From contig CAADGK010000044.1 in assembly GCA_900696515.1 (NCBI GenBank), forward strand, positions 1 to 33,679: a DNA stretch of 33,679 bases, written 5' to 3'. This document shows, in pieces, positions 1 through 7,812 of the stretch. This stretch comes from an uncultured Nitrosospira sp. GTDB lineage: Bacteria; Nitrospirota; Nitrospiria; Nitrospirales; Nitrospiraceae. The notes under the pieces were generated by a model that saw nothing but the letters and a program-made list of their open reading frames with translations, was not told the DNA's origin and ran no database searches. The translations under genes and the position numbers were made by a program. Every line of letters starts with the position of its first letter. Position 1 is the stretch's first letter.

Positions 1-579
1 CAAGCCGATGGCCAGACGATCAGCGGGCCTGGACCACATCGATTGATGATGTTTCAGGAGGCGGCGCTGTTTCCCTGGCTCACGGTGCTGGGAAATGTCC
101 TGTTCGGTCTGAAACTCGTCAAAGGGCTCAGTGCGTCGGAGCGTCGGGAAAAGGCCGAATACTTTTTGGAGCTCGTGGGTCTGAAGCGGTTCATGCACTC
201 CAACGTCCATGAGCTTTCCGGCGGCATGAGACAACGTGTGGCGTTGGCTCGATCACTGGCGCCGAATCCCAGTGTGCTGTTGATGGATGAGCCGTTTGGC
301 GCGCTGGACGCACTGACGAGGGAACAGCTCTATGGTGATATCCAGCGCATCTGGAGCCAACACCGGAAGACGATTGTCTTCGTGACACATAACGTGCGTG
401 AAGCCGTTTGTCTGGGCGATCGAGTCATCCTGTTTTCACCTAATCCCGGGCGAATCAGAGAAGAATTCTCCATTCCGCTCCCCCGCCCGCGTGATATCAA
501 CAGCGTGGACCTTGCTCGGTACTCCACGGAAATCACCCGTGTGCTGAAGGGCTACGTTCAAAATGAGGTTGCCGGATGA
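1..579 (+). CDS. ABC transporter ATP-binding protein, nitrate/sulfonate/taurine type (5' end outside window)
   Basis: Cytoplasmic ATPase subunit of an importer. The reading frame is open from base 1, so the gene begins upstream and the Walker A motif is not visible. The 192 visible residues hold the Q-loop (FQEAALFPWLTV), the ABC signature LSGGMRQRVALARSL, Walker B LLMDEP, the D-loop GALDAL and the switch histidine in VTHN. The FPWLTV stretch after the Q-loop and the EQL following the D-loop are typical of the NrtD/SsuB/TauB family. The stop overlaps the permease start (ATGA at 576-579), so the two are translationally coupled. The substrate cannot be read from this subunit; nitrate, nitrite, cyanate, sulfonates or a pyrimidine precursor are all possible. 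Family assignment is firm, substrate unknown. Confidence 0.93.
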   Translation, partial: QADGQTISGPGPHRLMMFQEAALFPWLTVLGNVLFGLKLVKGLSASERREKAEYFLELVGLKRFMHSNVHELSGGMRQRVALARSLAPNPSVLLMDEPFGALDALTREQLYGDIQRIWSQHRKTIVFVTHNVREAVCLGDRVILFSPNPGRIREEFSIPLPRPRDINSVDLARYSTEITRVLKGYVQNEVAG

Positions 580-1346
580 TTGCTCGTTGGGCCATCGCGT
601 CGCTCTTTTTTGCTTGTTTGATCGGTCTCTGGCAGCTCGCCGTCAACGCTCAGATTTGGTCTCCGCTGCTCCTCCCGTCTCCGTCCAGTGTTTTCATCTA
701 TCTTTGGTCCGCGATTGAAGACGGCACCCTGTGGGAGGCTACCCTTGTGACGGTACAGCGCCTTCTCATCGGATATGGGCTGGGCATTCTGATCGGCCTC
801 CCACTCGGTCTTCTCACAGCCTCGTTCAGATGGTCTCAGGATACGATCGGCGTGCTTGCCCTGGGCCTTCAAACACTTCCAAGTGTCTGCTGGGTGCCAC
901 TTGCGCTGCTTTGGTTCGGGCAAACGGAGTCTGCCATGCTGTTTGTCGTCGTGATGGGAACCTTGTGGTCGCTGATCATCGCGACGGATACCGGTGTGCG
1001 GACGATTCCCCCAATCTACAGCCGCGCTGCCCGTAGTATGGGATCATCTGGTTTCCACACCTGGACCCATGTGATTTTGCCAGCAGCTCTTCCCTTTCTT
1101 TTAAGCGGCATGAAGCAGGGCTGGGCCTTTGCCTGGCGATCGTTGATGGCGGCGGAAATCTACGTGACGATTCTGACGGGATTCGGCCTCGGGCATCTGT
1201 TACATTACGGGCGAGAGCTGAGTGCGATGGATCAGGTGATCGGGGTCATGCTGGTCATCGTCATGATCGGACTCGCAGTGGACAAAACACTCTTCGCCCC
1301 GGTTGAACGATTCCTGCATCGCCGATGGGGAACTGCGCGTGGGTAG
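576..1346 (+). CDS. ABC transporter permease, SsuC/TauC/NrtB-like
   Basis: Inner-membrane channel subunit of 256 residues working with the ATPase encoded just before it. Several hydrophobic segments are visible: an N-terminal one at about residues 3-22, then around 67-80, 88-112 and 120-136, with more near the C-terminus. The cytoplasmic EAA-type coupling loop lies around residues 150-175 (AARSMGSSGFHTWTHVILPA). The length is normal for the BPD_transp_1 family serving nitrate, sulfonate or taurine importers. The start overlaps the upstream stop by ATGA, and the TAG stop abuts the next ATG directly at 1346/1347, so all three genes form one operon. The periplasmic binding protein is not in the window and may lie upstream. 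Confidence 0.93.
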   Translation: MIARWAIASLFFACLIGLWQLAVNAQIWSPLLLPSPSSVFIYLWSAIEDGTLWEATLVTVQRLLIGYGLGILIGLPLGLLTASFRWSQDTIGVLALGLQTLPSVCWVPLALLWFGQTESAMLFVVVMGTLWSLIIATDTGVRTIPPIYSRAARSMGSSGFHTWTHVILPAALPFLLSGMKQGWAFAWRSLMAAEIYVTILTGFGLGHLLHYGRELSAMDQVIGVMLVIVMIGLAVDKTLFAPVERFLHRRWGTARG

Positions 1347-2333
1347 ATGACATCGCTGATGGTGTTCGTCAGAAAAGGCTGGATCCTTGGCGCTGTGCTT
1401 TGGCTTGTGCTGACCTTCTCCGTTTTCCCTGCACAGGCAGAGAGAGGGTCCGTAGCGAATACGTCAGCAGATGACATCCCTGCCTCGCCCCTTCTCTACG
1501 TCTCGGACGACTTCTCCTTTGTCGGACACGATAGTCAGGGGAACGTGACGTTCGCGATCGACAACAGTCGCGGGCGGGACGGAGAGGCCTATCAGGCGCA
1601 ACACTTTCTCGTCTTGCACGATGAGAAAACCGGCTGGGTGAGGCTTGACGGCAACAGCCGCTATGAGAACGCGGGGAAGGAGCTCAAGACGATCCCCGAT
1701 TCGCCGTCCTTCCACTTTCAGGGCAGTCCTAGAACCGGCATGACCATTGTCGGTGAGAGCAATCGTCTCACATTGACGATCGATCCGATTTCACTGCGAA
1801 CGAGCCGGCAGGATCATGGTGCGGTCATGTGGATGGGTTCCGCGCCGGCCGTTCTGACCTGGCGAGATCGAGTCATTTCCGGACGGGTCGTCTATGAGCA
1901 TCTCCTGATGCCGGACTTCAATCGTCTTACCCGCACCTATTGGGATCTCTGGAGCGGATACCAAGGATTCTATCTAAAAATCGGCACGGATGGTGATGTG
2001 TATGCCCACCGGCAGCACAGTGAACGTCTTGCCCCGTTGATGGGCGTCCTGGATGGATGGACGGCATTCAGCGGTGTGACCGGGGCGATGAAGGACCTGA
2101 ACATTGAGGTGATCGACCATGGACTGGCGCGCGGGTTTTTTCGTTGGCCGACTGCTTGGCGTATCACGTGGACGGGGCCACAGGGGGCGGCTGTCCTGAC
2201 TCTCAGGCAGGTATCGAGGACCGGTATCTGGAGCTGGGCGATCGGTGGGTTCTCGATGGTCGTGGTCGAAGGCGAGTTGGAGTATGGAGGGAAGAAACTT
2301 CCGGTGTATGGGCTTGCGGAACTGATCGTCTAA
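1347..2333 (+). CDS. Exported beta-rich protein of the transporter operon, possibly AttH/CrtC-like
   Basis: Protein of 328 residues with a clear signal peptide: positive N-terminus (VRKGW), hydrophobic stretch about residues 12-27, cleavage probably after AQA at about 32. The mature part is rich in alternating beta-type sequence with many Trp, Tyr and Gly. It ends in GELEYGGKKLPVYGLAELIV, which recalls the C-terminal strand of AttH/carotenoid 1,2-hydratase (CrtC-like) lipocalin-type proteins. That match is by eye and tentative. It starts immediately after the permease stop, so it is probably part of the transport operon. It is not a usual periplasmic solute-binding protein in length or composition. 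A role in the periplasm or outer membrane linked to the imported compound is an inference; no catalytic motif was recognised. Confidence 0.75.
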   Translation: MTSLMVFVRKGWILGAVLWLVLTFSVFPAQAERGSVANTSADDIPASPLLYVSDDFSFVGHDSQGNVTFAIDNSRGRDGEAYQAQHFLVLHDEKTGWVRLDGNSRYENAGKELKTIPDSPSFHFQGSPRTGMTIVGESNRLTLTIDPISLRTSRQDHGAVMWMGSAPAVLTWRDRVISGRVVYEHLLMPDFNRLTRTYWDLWSGYQGFYLKIGTDGDVYAHRQHSERLAPLMGVLDGWTAFSGVTGAMKDLNIEVIDHGLARGFFRWPTAWRITWTGPQGAAVLTLRQVSRTGIWSWAIGGFSMVVVEGELEYGGKKLPVYGLAELIV

Positions 2334-2364
2334 CTGCTTTTGTCGGTATGGGGGGACGGCCTGA

Positions 2365-2931
2365 TCAATCCTGGTTCGACTGGTCTGTACAGGGTCGAGC
2401 TGAAATCCGATGTATGAGTCCGCGAACGATCAGTAATATCACAAGGCTCGGTAGCCAAATCCACAGAATTTCACTGGCGAGGATCCGCAGCGCATCGGTG
2501 CTGAAAAAGTTGCCGATGCCGATCGGCGAGACTGCGACCGGCCGAAATGGGAAGAAATAGCGAGTGGGGTCAAACGGAGAGAAGAAGGCGATGCCAAGCC
2601 CTCCGTCCGTCAGCGCGTCGAGGATGCCATGTGATGCGGTGCAGAGAAAGAGATACAGCCCGATTCCTGCTTTTGTTGATGATGATTCCTGCCGATAGCC
2701 AAGAGCCACAAGCACGGCGCTAAGTAGGCCGGCAAAGAAGAGAGAGTGGGTCATGCCGCGATGACCCCAGAGGTCCCCGTACTGAATGCCGAAAGCAAAT
2801 CCGATCACGTCGAGATCCGGCGCAATCGAACAGATTGCACCGGTCAAGAGGAGGGGCCGCTTCATCGCCCGATGTGGTATGGCTTTGCCGAGTGCGAGGG
2901 CGACGAATGCGTGAGAGAAGGCTGAAGCCAT
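2365..2931 (-). CDS. YdjM-like membrane-bound metal-dependent hydrolase
   Basis: Integral membrane protein of 188 residues matching the LexA-regulated YdjM/DUF457 family of putative metal-dependent hydrolases. Metal-ligand motifs appear in the expected order: SHAFVALALG near the N-terminus, SIAPDLDV around residue 36, the WGHRGMTHS box around residue 55 and ASHGILDALTDGG around residue 100. Several hydrophobic helices lie between them, with a final one at about residues 158-172. The physiological substrate of this family is not established. It starts with ATG at 2931, 21 nt after the trmL stop, so the two probably share a transcript. It is convergent with the transporter operon, whose stop is 31 nt away. 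Confidence 0.88.
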   Translation of the reverse strand: MASAFSHAFVALALGKAIPHRAMKRPLLLTGAICSIAPDLDVIGFAFGIQYGDLWGHRGMTHSLFFAGLLSAVLVALGYRQESSSTKAGIGLYLFLCTASHGILDALTDGGLGIAFFSPFDPTRYFFPFRPVAVSPIGIGNFFSTDALRILASEILWIWLPSLVILLIVRGLIHRISARPCTDQSNQD

Positions 2932-2952
2932 CTTCTGCTTATAGACGGAACG

Positions 2953-3417
2953 TCATTGGCCGTTCTCAAAGCCTAGCTGTCGCCATGCCTCGTAGACAAT
3001 GACCGCGACTGCGTTCGAAAGATTGAGGCTACGACTCTCTGGGCGCATCGGGACACGGATGCGTCGTTCCACGGGAAATGATTCAAGGAGTGTGGATGGG
3101 AGCCCGCGTGTTTCCGGACCGAACAGAAACACGTTGTCTTTGGTGTAGTCGACCTGGTCATAGCGCCTGGTTCCCCTTGTGGAGACCGCGAACAGGCGGC
3201 GATCCTTGAAGTACTCCGCACATTCAGCCCAGTCGTTGTAGGTGCTGATCGTGGCAAACTCATGATAGTCCAGCCCGGCCCGCACGAGTTGTTTATCATC
3301 CATGGAAAAACCAAGCGGCTTCACGAGATGAAGCCGGACGCCGGTATTGGCGCACAGGCGGATGATATTGCCGGTGTTCGGTGGAATTTCCGGTTGATAG
3401 AGGATGACATCGAACAT
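2953..3417 (-). CDS. trmL: tRNA (cytidine(34)-2'-O)-methyltransferase TrmL
   Basis: SPOUT-class methyltransferase that 2'-O-methylates the wobble base (C34/cmnm5U34) of tRNA-Leu isoacceptors, using S-adenosylmethionine. The 154-residue protein has the three SpoU-type motifs: PPNTGNIIRLCANTG near the N-terminus, LFGPETRGLP in the middle, and LNLSNAVAVIVYEAWRQLGF at the C-terminus, which forms the trefoil-knot cofactor site. The frame is open further upstream to 3495, but I chose the ATG at 3417 (MFDVILYQPEIPPNTGNI) because TrmL proteins begin there and are 150-160 residues long; the 26 extra residues look non-coding. It is followed after 21 nt by the YdjM-like gene on the same strand. Confidence 0.93.
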   Translation of the reverse strand: MFDVILYQPEIPPNTGNIIRLCANTGVRLHLVKPLGFSMDDKQLVRAGLDYHEFATISTYNDWAECAEYFKDRRLFAVSTRGTRRYDQVDYTKDNVFLFGPETRGLPSTLLESFPVERRIRVPMRPESRSLNLSNAVAVIVYEAWRQLGFENGQ

Positions 3418-3477
3418 TGCGGAGATAGTGTAGCACGGTGCCCACGCTCGGCACGACGATCGGGCACCATCAGCGTG

Positions 3478-3560
3478 GTGTAACAGGATGCTCAAAAGGG
3501 CTGTCCAGCAGGTCGTCGCTGGTACATCCGATATAGGCTAAGGTCGAGGTAAAGGCCCGG
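3478..3560. repeat. Possible degenerate intergenic repeat fragment
   Basis: The trmL-galE spacer contains AGGATGCTCAAAAGGGCTGT followed by CCAGCAGG-type sequence. This resembles the start of dispersed intergenic repeats that I associate with Nitrospira-type genomes. Only one truncated copy is present, so it cannot be proven to be a repeat from this window alone. Confidence 0.3.
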
Positions 3561-3611
3561 CAGGGAGTTTGGATTCACTTACCCTGAGCCTCAACCTTGA
3601 CCTCCATTACA

Positions 3612-4640
3612 TTACGACGCCTGAAGGCCGTACCCCTGCGGATTGAGGCTCTGCCATTTCCACGTATCGGCGCACATATCAGCAAGGCTCCGTTTCGCTT
3701 GCCAGCCGAGAAGGGCAGCCGCCTGGTTGGGATCAGCATAACAGGCTGCGACATCACCGGGTCGGCGAGGCGCGAGCTTGTATGGCACCGGCTTGCCGCT
3801 GGCTTGCTCGAAGGCCTGCACTATTTCCAGCACACTGTATCCTGTTCCGGTTCCAAGGTTGACCGTGAGGCAGTCCGTCCGGTGCATCGCCCGCCCAAGG
3901 GCTTCCAGTGCCCTGAGGTGTCCGATGGCGAGGTCCACGACGTGGATGTAATCGCGCACGCCGGTCCCGTCTTTCGTGGGGTAGTCGTTCCCGAATACAT
4001 TCAGGTGCGGGTGGCGGCCGACTGCCACCTGCGCCACGAACGGCATTAAGTTGTTCGGCGGGCCTTGTGGATCCTCACCAATCAATCCGCTGGCATGTGC
4101 GCCGACCGGATTGAAGTATCGGAGAATCCCGATACGCCATGAGGTGTCGCCGCGTTGCACATCACGCAGGATGTGCTCCACCGTCAGTTTCGTTTGCCCG
4201 TAGGGGTTGGTTGCCGACAGCGGATGGTCTTCTGTCAACGGCAGCTGCTGCGGATTGCCGTACACCGTGGCGGAAGAACTGAACACCAATGTCTTGACCC
4301 CACAGATGCCCATCGCCTCCAACAGACGTACAGACCCGACAACGTTATTGTCGTAATAGGACAGCGGCTGCTGAACGGACTCGCCGACGGCTTTGAGTCC
4401 TGCAAAATGAATCACGGCTTGCGCGCCGCTTTCCCGGAGGGCTGTCACCAATGCCGCTTGATCGCGGATGTCGCCACGGATGATGCGAAGCTGCTTTCCC
4501 GCGATCCGTTGTACCCGCTCGAGTGATTCAGGGTGGCTGTTGCAAAAATTATCGAAGACGGTCACGTCCTGTCCTGCCTGAAGCAGCTCGACACAGGTGT
4601 GAGAACCGATATAGCCGGCACCGCCTGTCACTAAAATCAC
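3612..4640 (-). CDS. galE: UDP-glucose 4-epimerase
   Basis: Cytoplasmic NAD-dependent epimerase interconverting UDP-glucose and UDP-galactose, supplying galactosyl units for polysaccharide and lipopolysaccharide. The 342-residue protein has the N-terminal Rossmann motif VTGGAGYIGS (residues 4-13), the serine of SSSATVYG (about 121-128), and the catalytic pair Tyr147/Lys151 in NPYGQTK. NPVGAHASGLIGEDP and the GVRDYIHVVDLA block are characteristic of GalE rather than dTDP-glucose dehydratases. The start is GTG at 4640, giving MILVTGGAGYIG at exactly the usual position. The length is normal. It stands alone, 194 nt upstream of trmL on the same strand. Confidence 0.96.
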   Translation of the reverse strand: MILVTGGAGYIGSHTCVELLQAGQDVTVFDNFCNSHPESLERVQRIAGKQLRIIRGDIRDQAALVTALRESGAQAVIHFAGLKAVGESVQQPLSYYDNNVVGSVRLLEAMGICGVKTLVFSSSATVYGNPQQLPLTEDHPLSATNPYGQTKLTVEHILRDVQRGDTSWRIGILRYFNPVGAHASGLIGEDPQGPPNNLMPFVAQVAVGRHPHLNVFGNDYPTKDGTGVRDYIHVVDLAIGHLRALEALGRAMHRTDCLTVNLGTGTGYSVLEIVQAFEQASGKPVPYKLAPRRPGDVAACYADPNQAAALLGWQAKRSLADMCADTWKWQSLNPQGYGLQAS

Positions 4641-4834
4641 GGCGTATTTCCAGTGGAATTATCCTCGAGGATTCGGCTCGAGCTAGACTAACGAGATCAT
4701 GAAGAGAGGTCAAGGAAGGGAATGAAACAACGAGGCGATTCATCGTGGGCGGTATGATTAAAGCCTCGCCTGATATATTTGTTCTGCTTCTTGGTATAGT
4801 GATTCCAAAAATCAGAGGAGTACAGAGCGATCAT

Positions 4835-6580
4835 ATGACCGTAGTATCTGCTAGGAGAGAATTTTGGAAACGACAACATCTCTACGCTGAAGTCATTCGT
4901 GTGGTGAGAGTACTCGTGTTCGTTGTGATAGCTGCTCCCTGCGCCATGGCAGATGATGGACGAAGGGCGCCGTTTGAACAGGTGTTCGAACAGGCCAAGA
5001 CGGCATGGGAGAGTGGAGCGGTGACTACTGCACTTGAATTGCTCGAACAAGGGATTCAGGAGCATCCACTCGCACGTTCCCTCCAAAAGTTACGAGGGGA
5101 CATCCTCTCCATGTCGCGTGACCCAAAGGAAGCGATTCAAGCCTACGATCAAGTCCTTGCGGCGGATCCTGCTGCGCTGGATGTCCGCTGGGCGAAATGG
5201 GCGGTGCTGGTCAGATGGGGACAGGAAGTGGAGGCGATTGCTGAGTTTCGCTCCATCGCGCAGGTTGATGTCAAGAATCCACTGGCCCATTGGCGGCTGG
5301 CACAGGAACTCCGCAAGATCGATCGATTGGAGGAATCGCTCGAGTCCTACAAGCGGGCGGTGGAGTTGAAGCCGGAGTTCCTGGGCTGGCGCCTTGCTTT
5401 GGCTCGTGCCCGCTTCGATGTGTTGGATTATCAAGGCGCGGATGCCGATCTTCAGTATGTGCTGGAACACGTTCCGCCTGGTTCTCCGCTTGAACTGCCC
5501 GCCAAGAATCAACTGGCTCAACTGCATGAGTCGATGGAGCGAGGGCGGCGGTTCAATCCCACGTTGACGCCTGCGGCTACCGCGACTCAGCTGAAGGAAT
5601 GGGCTGCCATCCGGTCGGATGCGTGGAACCTGTTTGAGGCTGGTCGGTATCAGGAGGCCGAACCAATATATCGGAAACTCCTGACACTCAACCCCGGTGA
5701 TCCCATCGCCACCCATCAGTTGGGCCTGACGTTGATGCAGCTAGACCGCTGCAAAGAGGCGATCGCCATATTCGGCAATATTTCGAATCTCAATCCAAGC
5801 GAGGAGGATTTCGCCGATACGACGTACCGGATGGGACAGTGTTACGTAAAGTTGCAACGGTGGGACGACGCCTTCATCCATTTTCAACTGCTGCATGATG
5901 CAGCCGTGGAGTTTGAACAGGCGAATAAAGACGTCCCATTTCCAGCGGGCACCCGCGTGCTGGCAAAGGACAAAATCGCTCGATGGCTCGATAAGGTGAA
6001 GCCTCATGTTCCTGAGCTGGTGAAGCTGAAGGAAGAAGAGGACAAGAGGGAGAAGGATTCAAGGACCCAGGCAGCTGTGCTCTCGGAAGAGACTCTCTAT
6101 GCTAAAGCGATTGAACGGATCAAGGCGCAGAAGGCGTTGGATACCGGTGTGGCGATCGCCGGGCGGGACGCCGATTTTAGCTGGTTTCGGTTCGTGATTC
6201 CGGCGACCAAAGTCGTGCGCGATGATTTCCCAACCGGGGCTCACGAGTTTATCCCGTTGAACCCAGGCGACACATTTCCTACTGCCCAACCAGACATCCA
6301 CTTGGTATTTCGGCTGGTATCCGATTCATTCGATGCCGTACCGCTGACCGCACGTTGTTCAGTCGAAACTCGTGATATGACAGAAGATCCACAGACGATG
6401 GTCCAGGATCGTGTCATGACGACCACAAATGATCGCTCCGGCTACTTTCTCCTCACCGCTCCTCCAAAGGGCTGGTCTCCTGGCATCTATCGCTGTGGTC
6501 TTTTCGCGGGGGAGCAGACCTCTGCTTATTCGTATGTTGATGAAGTCCGGTTTCGTGTCATGGATTCGAATCGTGATTGA
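4835..6580 (+). CDS. Exported TPR-repeat protein with C-terminal beta domain
   Basis: The frame is open from 4745, but I prefer the ATG at 4835. It gives MTVVSARREFWKRQ followed by a hydrophobic stretch (VLVFVVIAAPCAMA) and a signal-peptidase site after CAMA, and GAGGAG lies 14 nt upstream. This yields 581 residues. The mature N-terminal part consists of tetratricopeptide repeats (for example DVRWAKWAVLVRWGQEVEAI and HWRLAQELRKIDRLEESLES, then a second set with YQEAEPIYRKLLTLNPGDP). A charged helical linker rich in KEEEDKREK follows. A C-terminal region of about 130 residues looks like a beta-sandwich (HLVFRLVSDSF...GIYRCGLFAG). It is probably a periplasmic or outer-membrane-facing scaffold. 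The partner is unknown and no enzyme motif was seen. The gene is monocistronic. Confidence 0.85.
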   Translation: MTVVSARREFWKRQHLYAEVIRVVRVLVFVVIAAPCAMADDGRRAPFEQVFEQAKTAWESGAVTTALELLEQGIQEHPLARSLQKLRGDILSMSRDPKEAIQAYDQVLAADPAALDVRWAKWAVLVRWGQEVEAIAEFRSIAQVDVKNPLAHWRLAQELRKIDRLEESLESYKRAVELKPEFLGWRLALARARFDVLDYQGADADLQYVLEHVPPGSPLELPAKNQLAQLHESMERGRRFNPTLTPAATATQLKEWAAIRSDAWNLFEAGRYQEAEPIYRKLLTLNPGDPIATHQLGLTLMQLDRCKEAIAIFGNISNLNPSEEDFADTTYRMGQCYVKLQRWDDAFIHFQLLHDAAVEFEQANKDVPFPAGTRVLAKDKIARWLDKVKPHVPELVKLKEEEDKREKDSRTQAAVLSEETLYAKAIERIKAQKALDTGVAIAGRDADFSWFRFVIPATKVVRDDFPTGAHEFIPLNPGDTFPTAQPDIHLVFRLVSDSFDAVPLTARCSVETRDMTEDPQTMVQDRVMTTTNDRSGYFLLTAPPKGWSPGIYRCGLFAGEQTSAYSYVDEVRFRVMDSNRD

Positions 6581-6642
6581 ATAACAGAGTTGGGGAAGGG
6601 TGTGGGCAGATCGTCTCCAGACAGATGGTGGAAAAGCCTCAT
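6526..6642 (-). pseudogene. Stub of a HicA-type toxin gene
   Basis: This 38-codon frame starts with ATG at 6642, overlapping the stop of the HicB-like gene by ATGA, exactly where HicA normally follows this antitoxin family. Its first residues, MRLFHHLSGDDL, resemble the N-terminus of HicA toxins (typically M-K/R-L-P-R-D-L-S-G-x-x-L). After residue 12 the similarity ends. The frame runs antisense into the end of the TPR gene and stops at 6526. The RNA-binding core with the catalytic Gly-Ser-His is absent, so the toxin cannot be functional. The match is short and by eye, hence moderate confidence. Confidence 0.5.
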
Positions 6643-6848
6643 ACGGCAATGACTTCTTCGCGGACATGATGGAGGGGAACGAATTTGGGCCCCTTCCCTT
6701 CCTCGAAGTGGCAGCGGACTGAGTCCCTGACCTTCTCAGGCAGTTCAGCCCGAGTGTCGGATTCGGTAAAGATTGACTGACCGAGTGCGCGCGCAACAAA
6801 GCCGCCCTCGGGAGCTTCTTCGACAATGAAAATCAATTCGCTCATCAT
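6639..6848 (-). CDS. HicB-like antitoxin, apparently orphaned
   Basis: Small protein of 69 residues (68 if the second ATG at 6845 is used). MSELIFIVEEAPEGGFVARALG followed by DSVRCHFEEG and a C-terminal LHHVREEVIAV is the pattern of short HicB-type antitoxins often mislabelled 2-oxoisovalerate dehydrogenase in annotations. These form a partial ribonuclease-H-like fold that masks HicA. The family normally lies directly in front of hicA; here only a stub of hicA remains. It may persist as an antidote to a HicA elsewhere in the genome or be decaying. The spacer toward the next, divergent module is about 160 nt. Confidence 0.8.
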   Translation of the reverse strand: MMSELIFIVEEAPEGGFVARALGQSIFTESDTRAELPEKVRDSVRCHFEEGKGPKFVPLHHVREEVIAV

Positions 6849-6934
6849 TAAGCTTCATGAAGTATGCCTGGGCCATCGTAGTCCCGTGGTCTCACGCTGG
6901 CCAGCTTTGCTGGATACAAGGAACTGGTGATCGG

Positions 6935-6963
6935 TTGTTTCCACATGGTCTTGGGCCCATAAT
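6935..6963 (+). promoter_or_regulatory. Candidate sigma70-type promoter of the ParE-type module
   Basis: TTGTTT at 6935-6940 and CATAAT at 6958-6963 are separated by exactly 17 nt, about 47 nt before the antitoxin start. The -10 matches consensus at five of six positions, the -35 at three. Confidence 0.5.
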
Positions 6964-7009
6964 AGAACATCCTGAATGTGGTACTGGTGGGCTGCGAAGG
7001 AGGTTCGCG

Positions 7010-7237
7010 ATGACACAAAAGTCTCAAGTTGTGTTGGAAGAGGCGTTGAAGCTCTCGCCTAATGAGCGGGCAGAGGTGGCGGAACAGTTGATTGCCAGCT
7101 TGGAGGAAGCGCCGGATACCGCTGTCGAGGAGGCCTGGCAGCAAGAGGTACAACGGCGGCTTCAGCAAGTCGAGCGTGGGGAGGTGAAAACAATCCCTTG
7201 GGAGGAGGTGCAGAGGCGGTTGCGATATGGAACATAA
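7010..7237 (+). CDS. Addiction-module antitoxin (short helical family)
   Basis: Antitoxin of 75 residues of the putative addiction-module component family (PF09720-like). It has an N-terminal helix VVLEEALKLSPNERAEVAEQ, then LIASLEE, and a C-terminal EVKTIPWEEVQRRLR motif typical of partners of ParE/RelE toxins. The frame is open upstream to 6857, but the ATG at 7010 is preceded by GAAGGAGG at good distance and the shorter product matches family length. It overlaps the toxin gene by 11 nt, giving translational coupling. The protein binds and neutralises the toxin and may repress the promoter just upstream. Confidence 0.9.
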   Translation: MTQKSQVVLEEALKLSPNERAEVAEQLIASLEEAPDTAVEEAWQQEVQRRLQQVERGEVKTIPWEEVQRRLRYGT

Positions 7238-7532
7238 TCTGCCCGTCGAATTTCATCCAGAGGCGCTGGAGGAGTTGGAGCGCGCCAAGGTTTGGTACGA
7301 TGGACAAAGACCCAGCCTGGGGGAGTCGTTCTTTCAAGAAATTACCACTGCAATCTCACGCATTCGAGAAACTTCGAATGCGTGGCCAGAATATCAGCGG
7401 GGAACAAGGCGTTTCCTCGTTCATCGCTTCCCTTTCGCAATCATCTATAGTCAGCGCGCCAGCGGACTGCTCGTCGTCGCCGTGATGCATCTGAAACGAA
7501 GACCTGGTTATTGGCAATCACGCTTGCGGTAA
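7227..7532 (+). CDS. ParE/RelE-family toxin
   Basis: Toxin of 101 residues. PVEFHPEALEELERAKVWYD at the N-terminus, the central SLGESFFQEITTAISRIRE helix, and the C-terminal HRFPFAIIYSQRASGLLVVAVMHLKRRPGYW block are the standard ParE/RelE fold signatures. Family toxins either cleave mRNA on the ribosome (RelE) or poison gyrase (ParE). The sequence resembles the ParE-like branch common beside PF09720-type antitoxins, but the target cannot be decided by eye. The gene overlaps the antitoxin by 11 nt and both members look intact. Confidence 0.9.
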   Translation: MEHNLPVEFHPEALEELERAKVWYDGQRPSLGESFFQEITTAISRIRETSNAWPEYQRGTRRFLVHRFPFAIIYSQRASGLLVVAVMHLKRRPGYWQSRLR

Positions 7533-7656
7533 GCTTGCGACCTTTGTCTTGAGGGGCAGGGATGTCCGAGCTGATGGGAGTTTAAACCCTAGAGTTTCGG
7601 ATCTTCACTCACATTTCTGAGGATAGGACCTGTTGGTCGATAACCATTCGAAAAAC

Positions 7657-7812
7657 TCAAGGTTTCTTCGCCACCACCCTGCCGTTCTCCCACACGTAGA
7701 TCGGTGTCCCATACATCCTGGCGGTTTTGCGCGCCGCTTTCGCCGCTCGGCGAAGTGCACGGCCAACCGCCTGCACGAATCGTGTATTCTCCGTCTGTCG
7801 CGTTGTCTTCAT
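7657..7812 (-). CDS. 51-residue small protein paired with the zeta-like kinase
   Basis: A short gene easily lost in automatic annotation. It starts with ATG at 7812, overlapping the stop of the zeta-like gene by ATGA, and ends with TGA at 7657. The product begins MKTTRQTENTRFVQAVG, continues with an Arg/Ala/Lys-rich helix (RALRRAAKAARKTARMYG), and ends TPIYVWENGRVVAKKP. The TPIYVWENGRVV end resembles small proteins I recall encoded next to zeta-like ATPases, which end in a P-[IV]-[VY]-[VI]-W-x-[DN]-G-[KR]-[VI] strand. The coupling implies equimolar production. It may be an antitoxin or cofactor of the kinase; no function is proven. It is basic, unlike the epsilon antitoxin of classical epsilon-zeta systems. 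Confidence 0.75.
   Translation of the reverse strand: MKTTRQTENTRFVQAVGRALRRAAKAARKTARMYGTPIYVWENGRVVAKKP

Noticed and set aside
4549-5086. Minus-strand frames across the galE-TPR spacer
   Set aside because: They overlap the well-supported TPR gene or the galE start, with no protein-like features.
6359-6826. 155-codon minus-strand frame over the end of the TPR gene and the HicB-like gene
   Set aside because: It lies in a different frame from the recognisable HicB-like protein and the stub, and has no family features.
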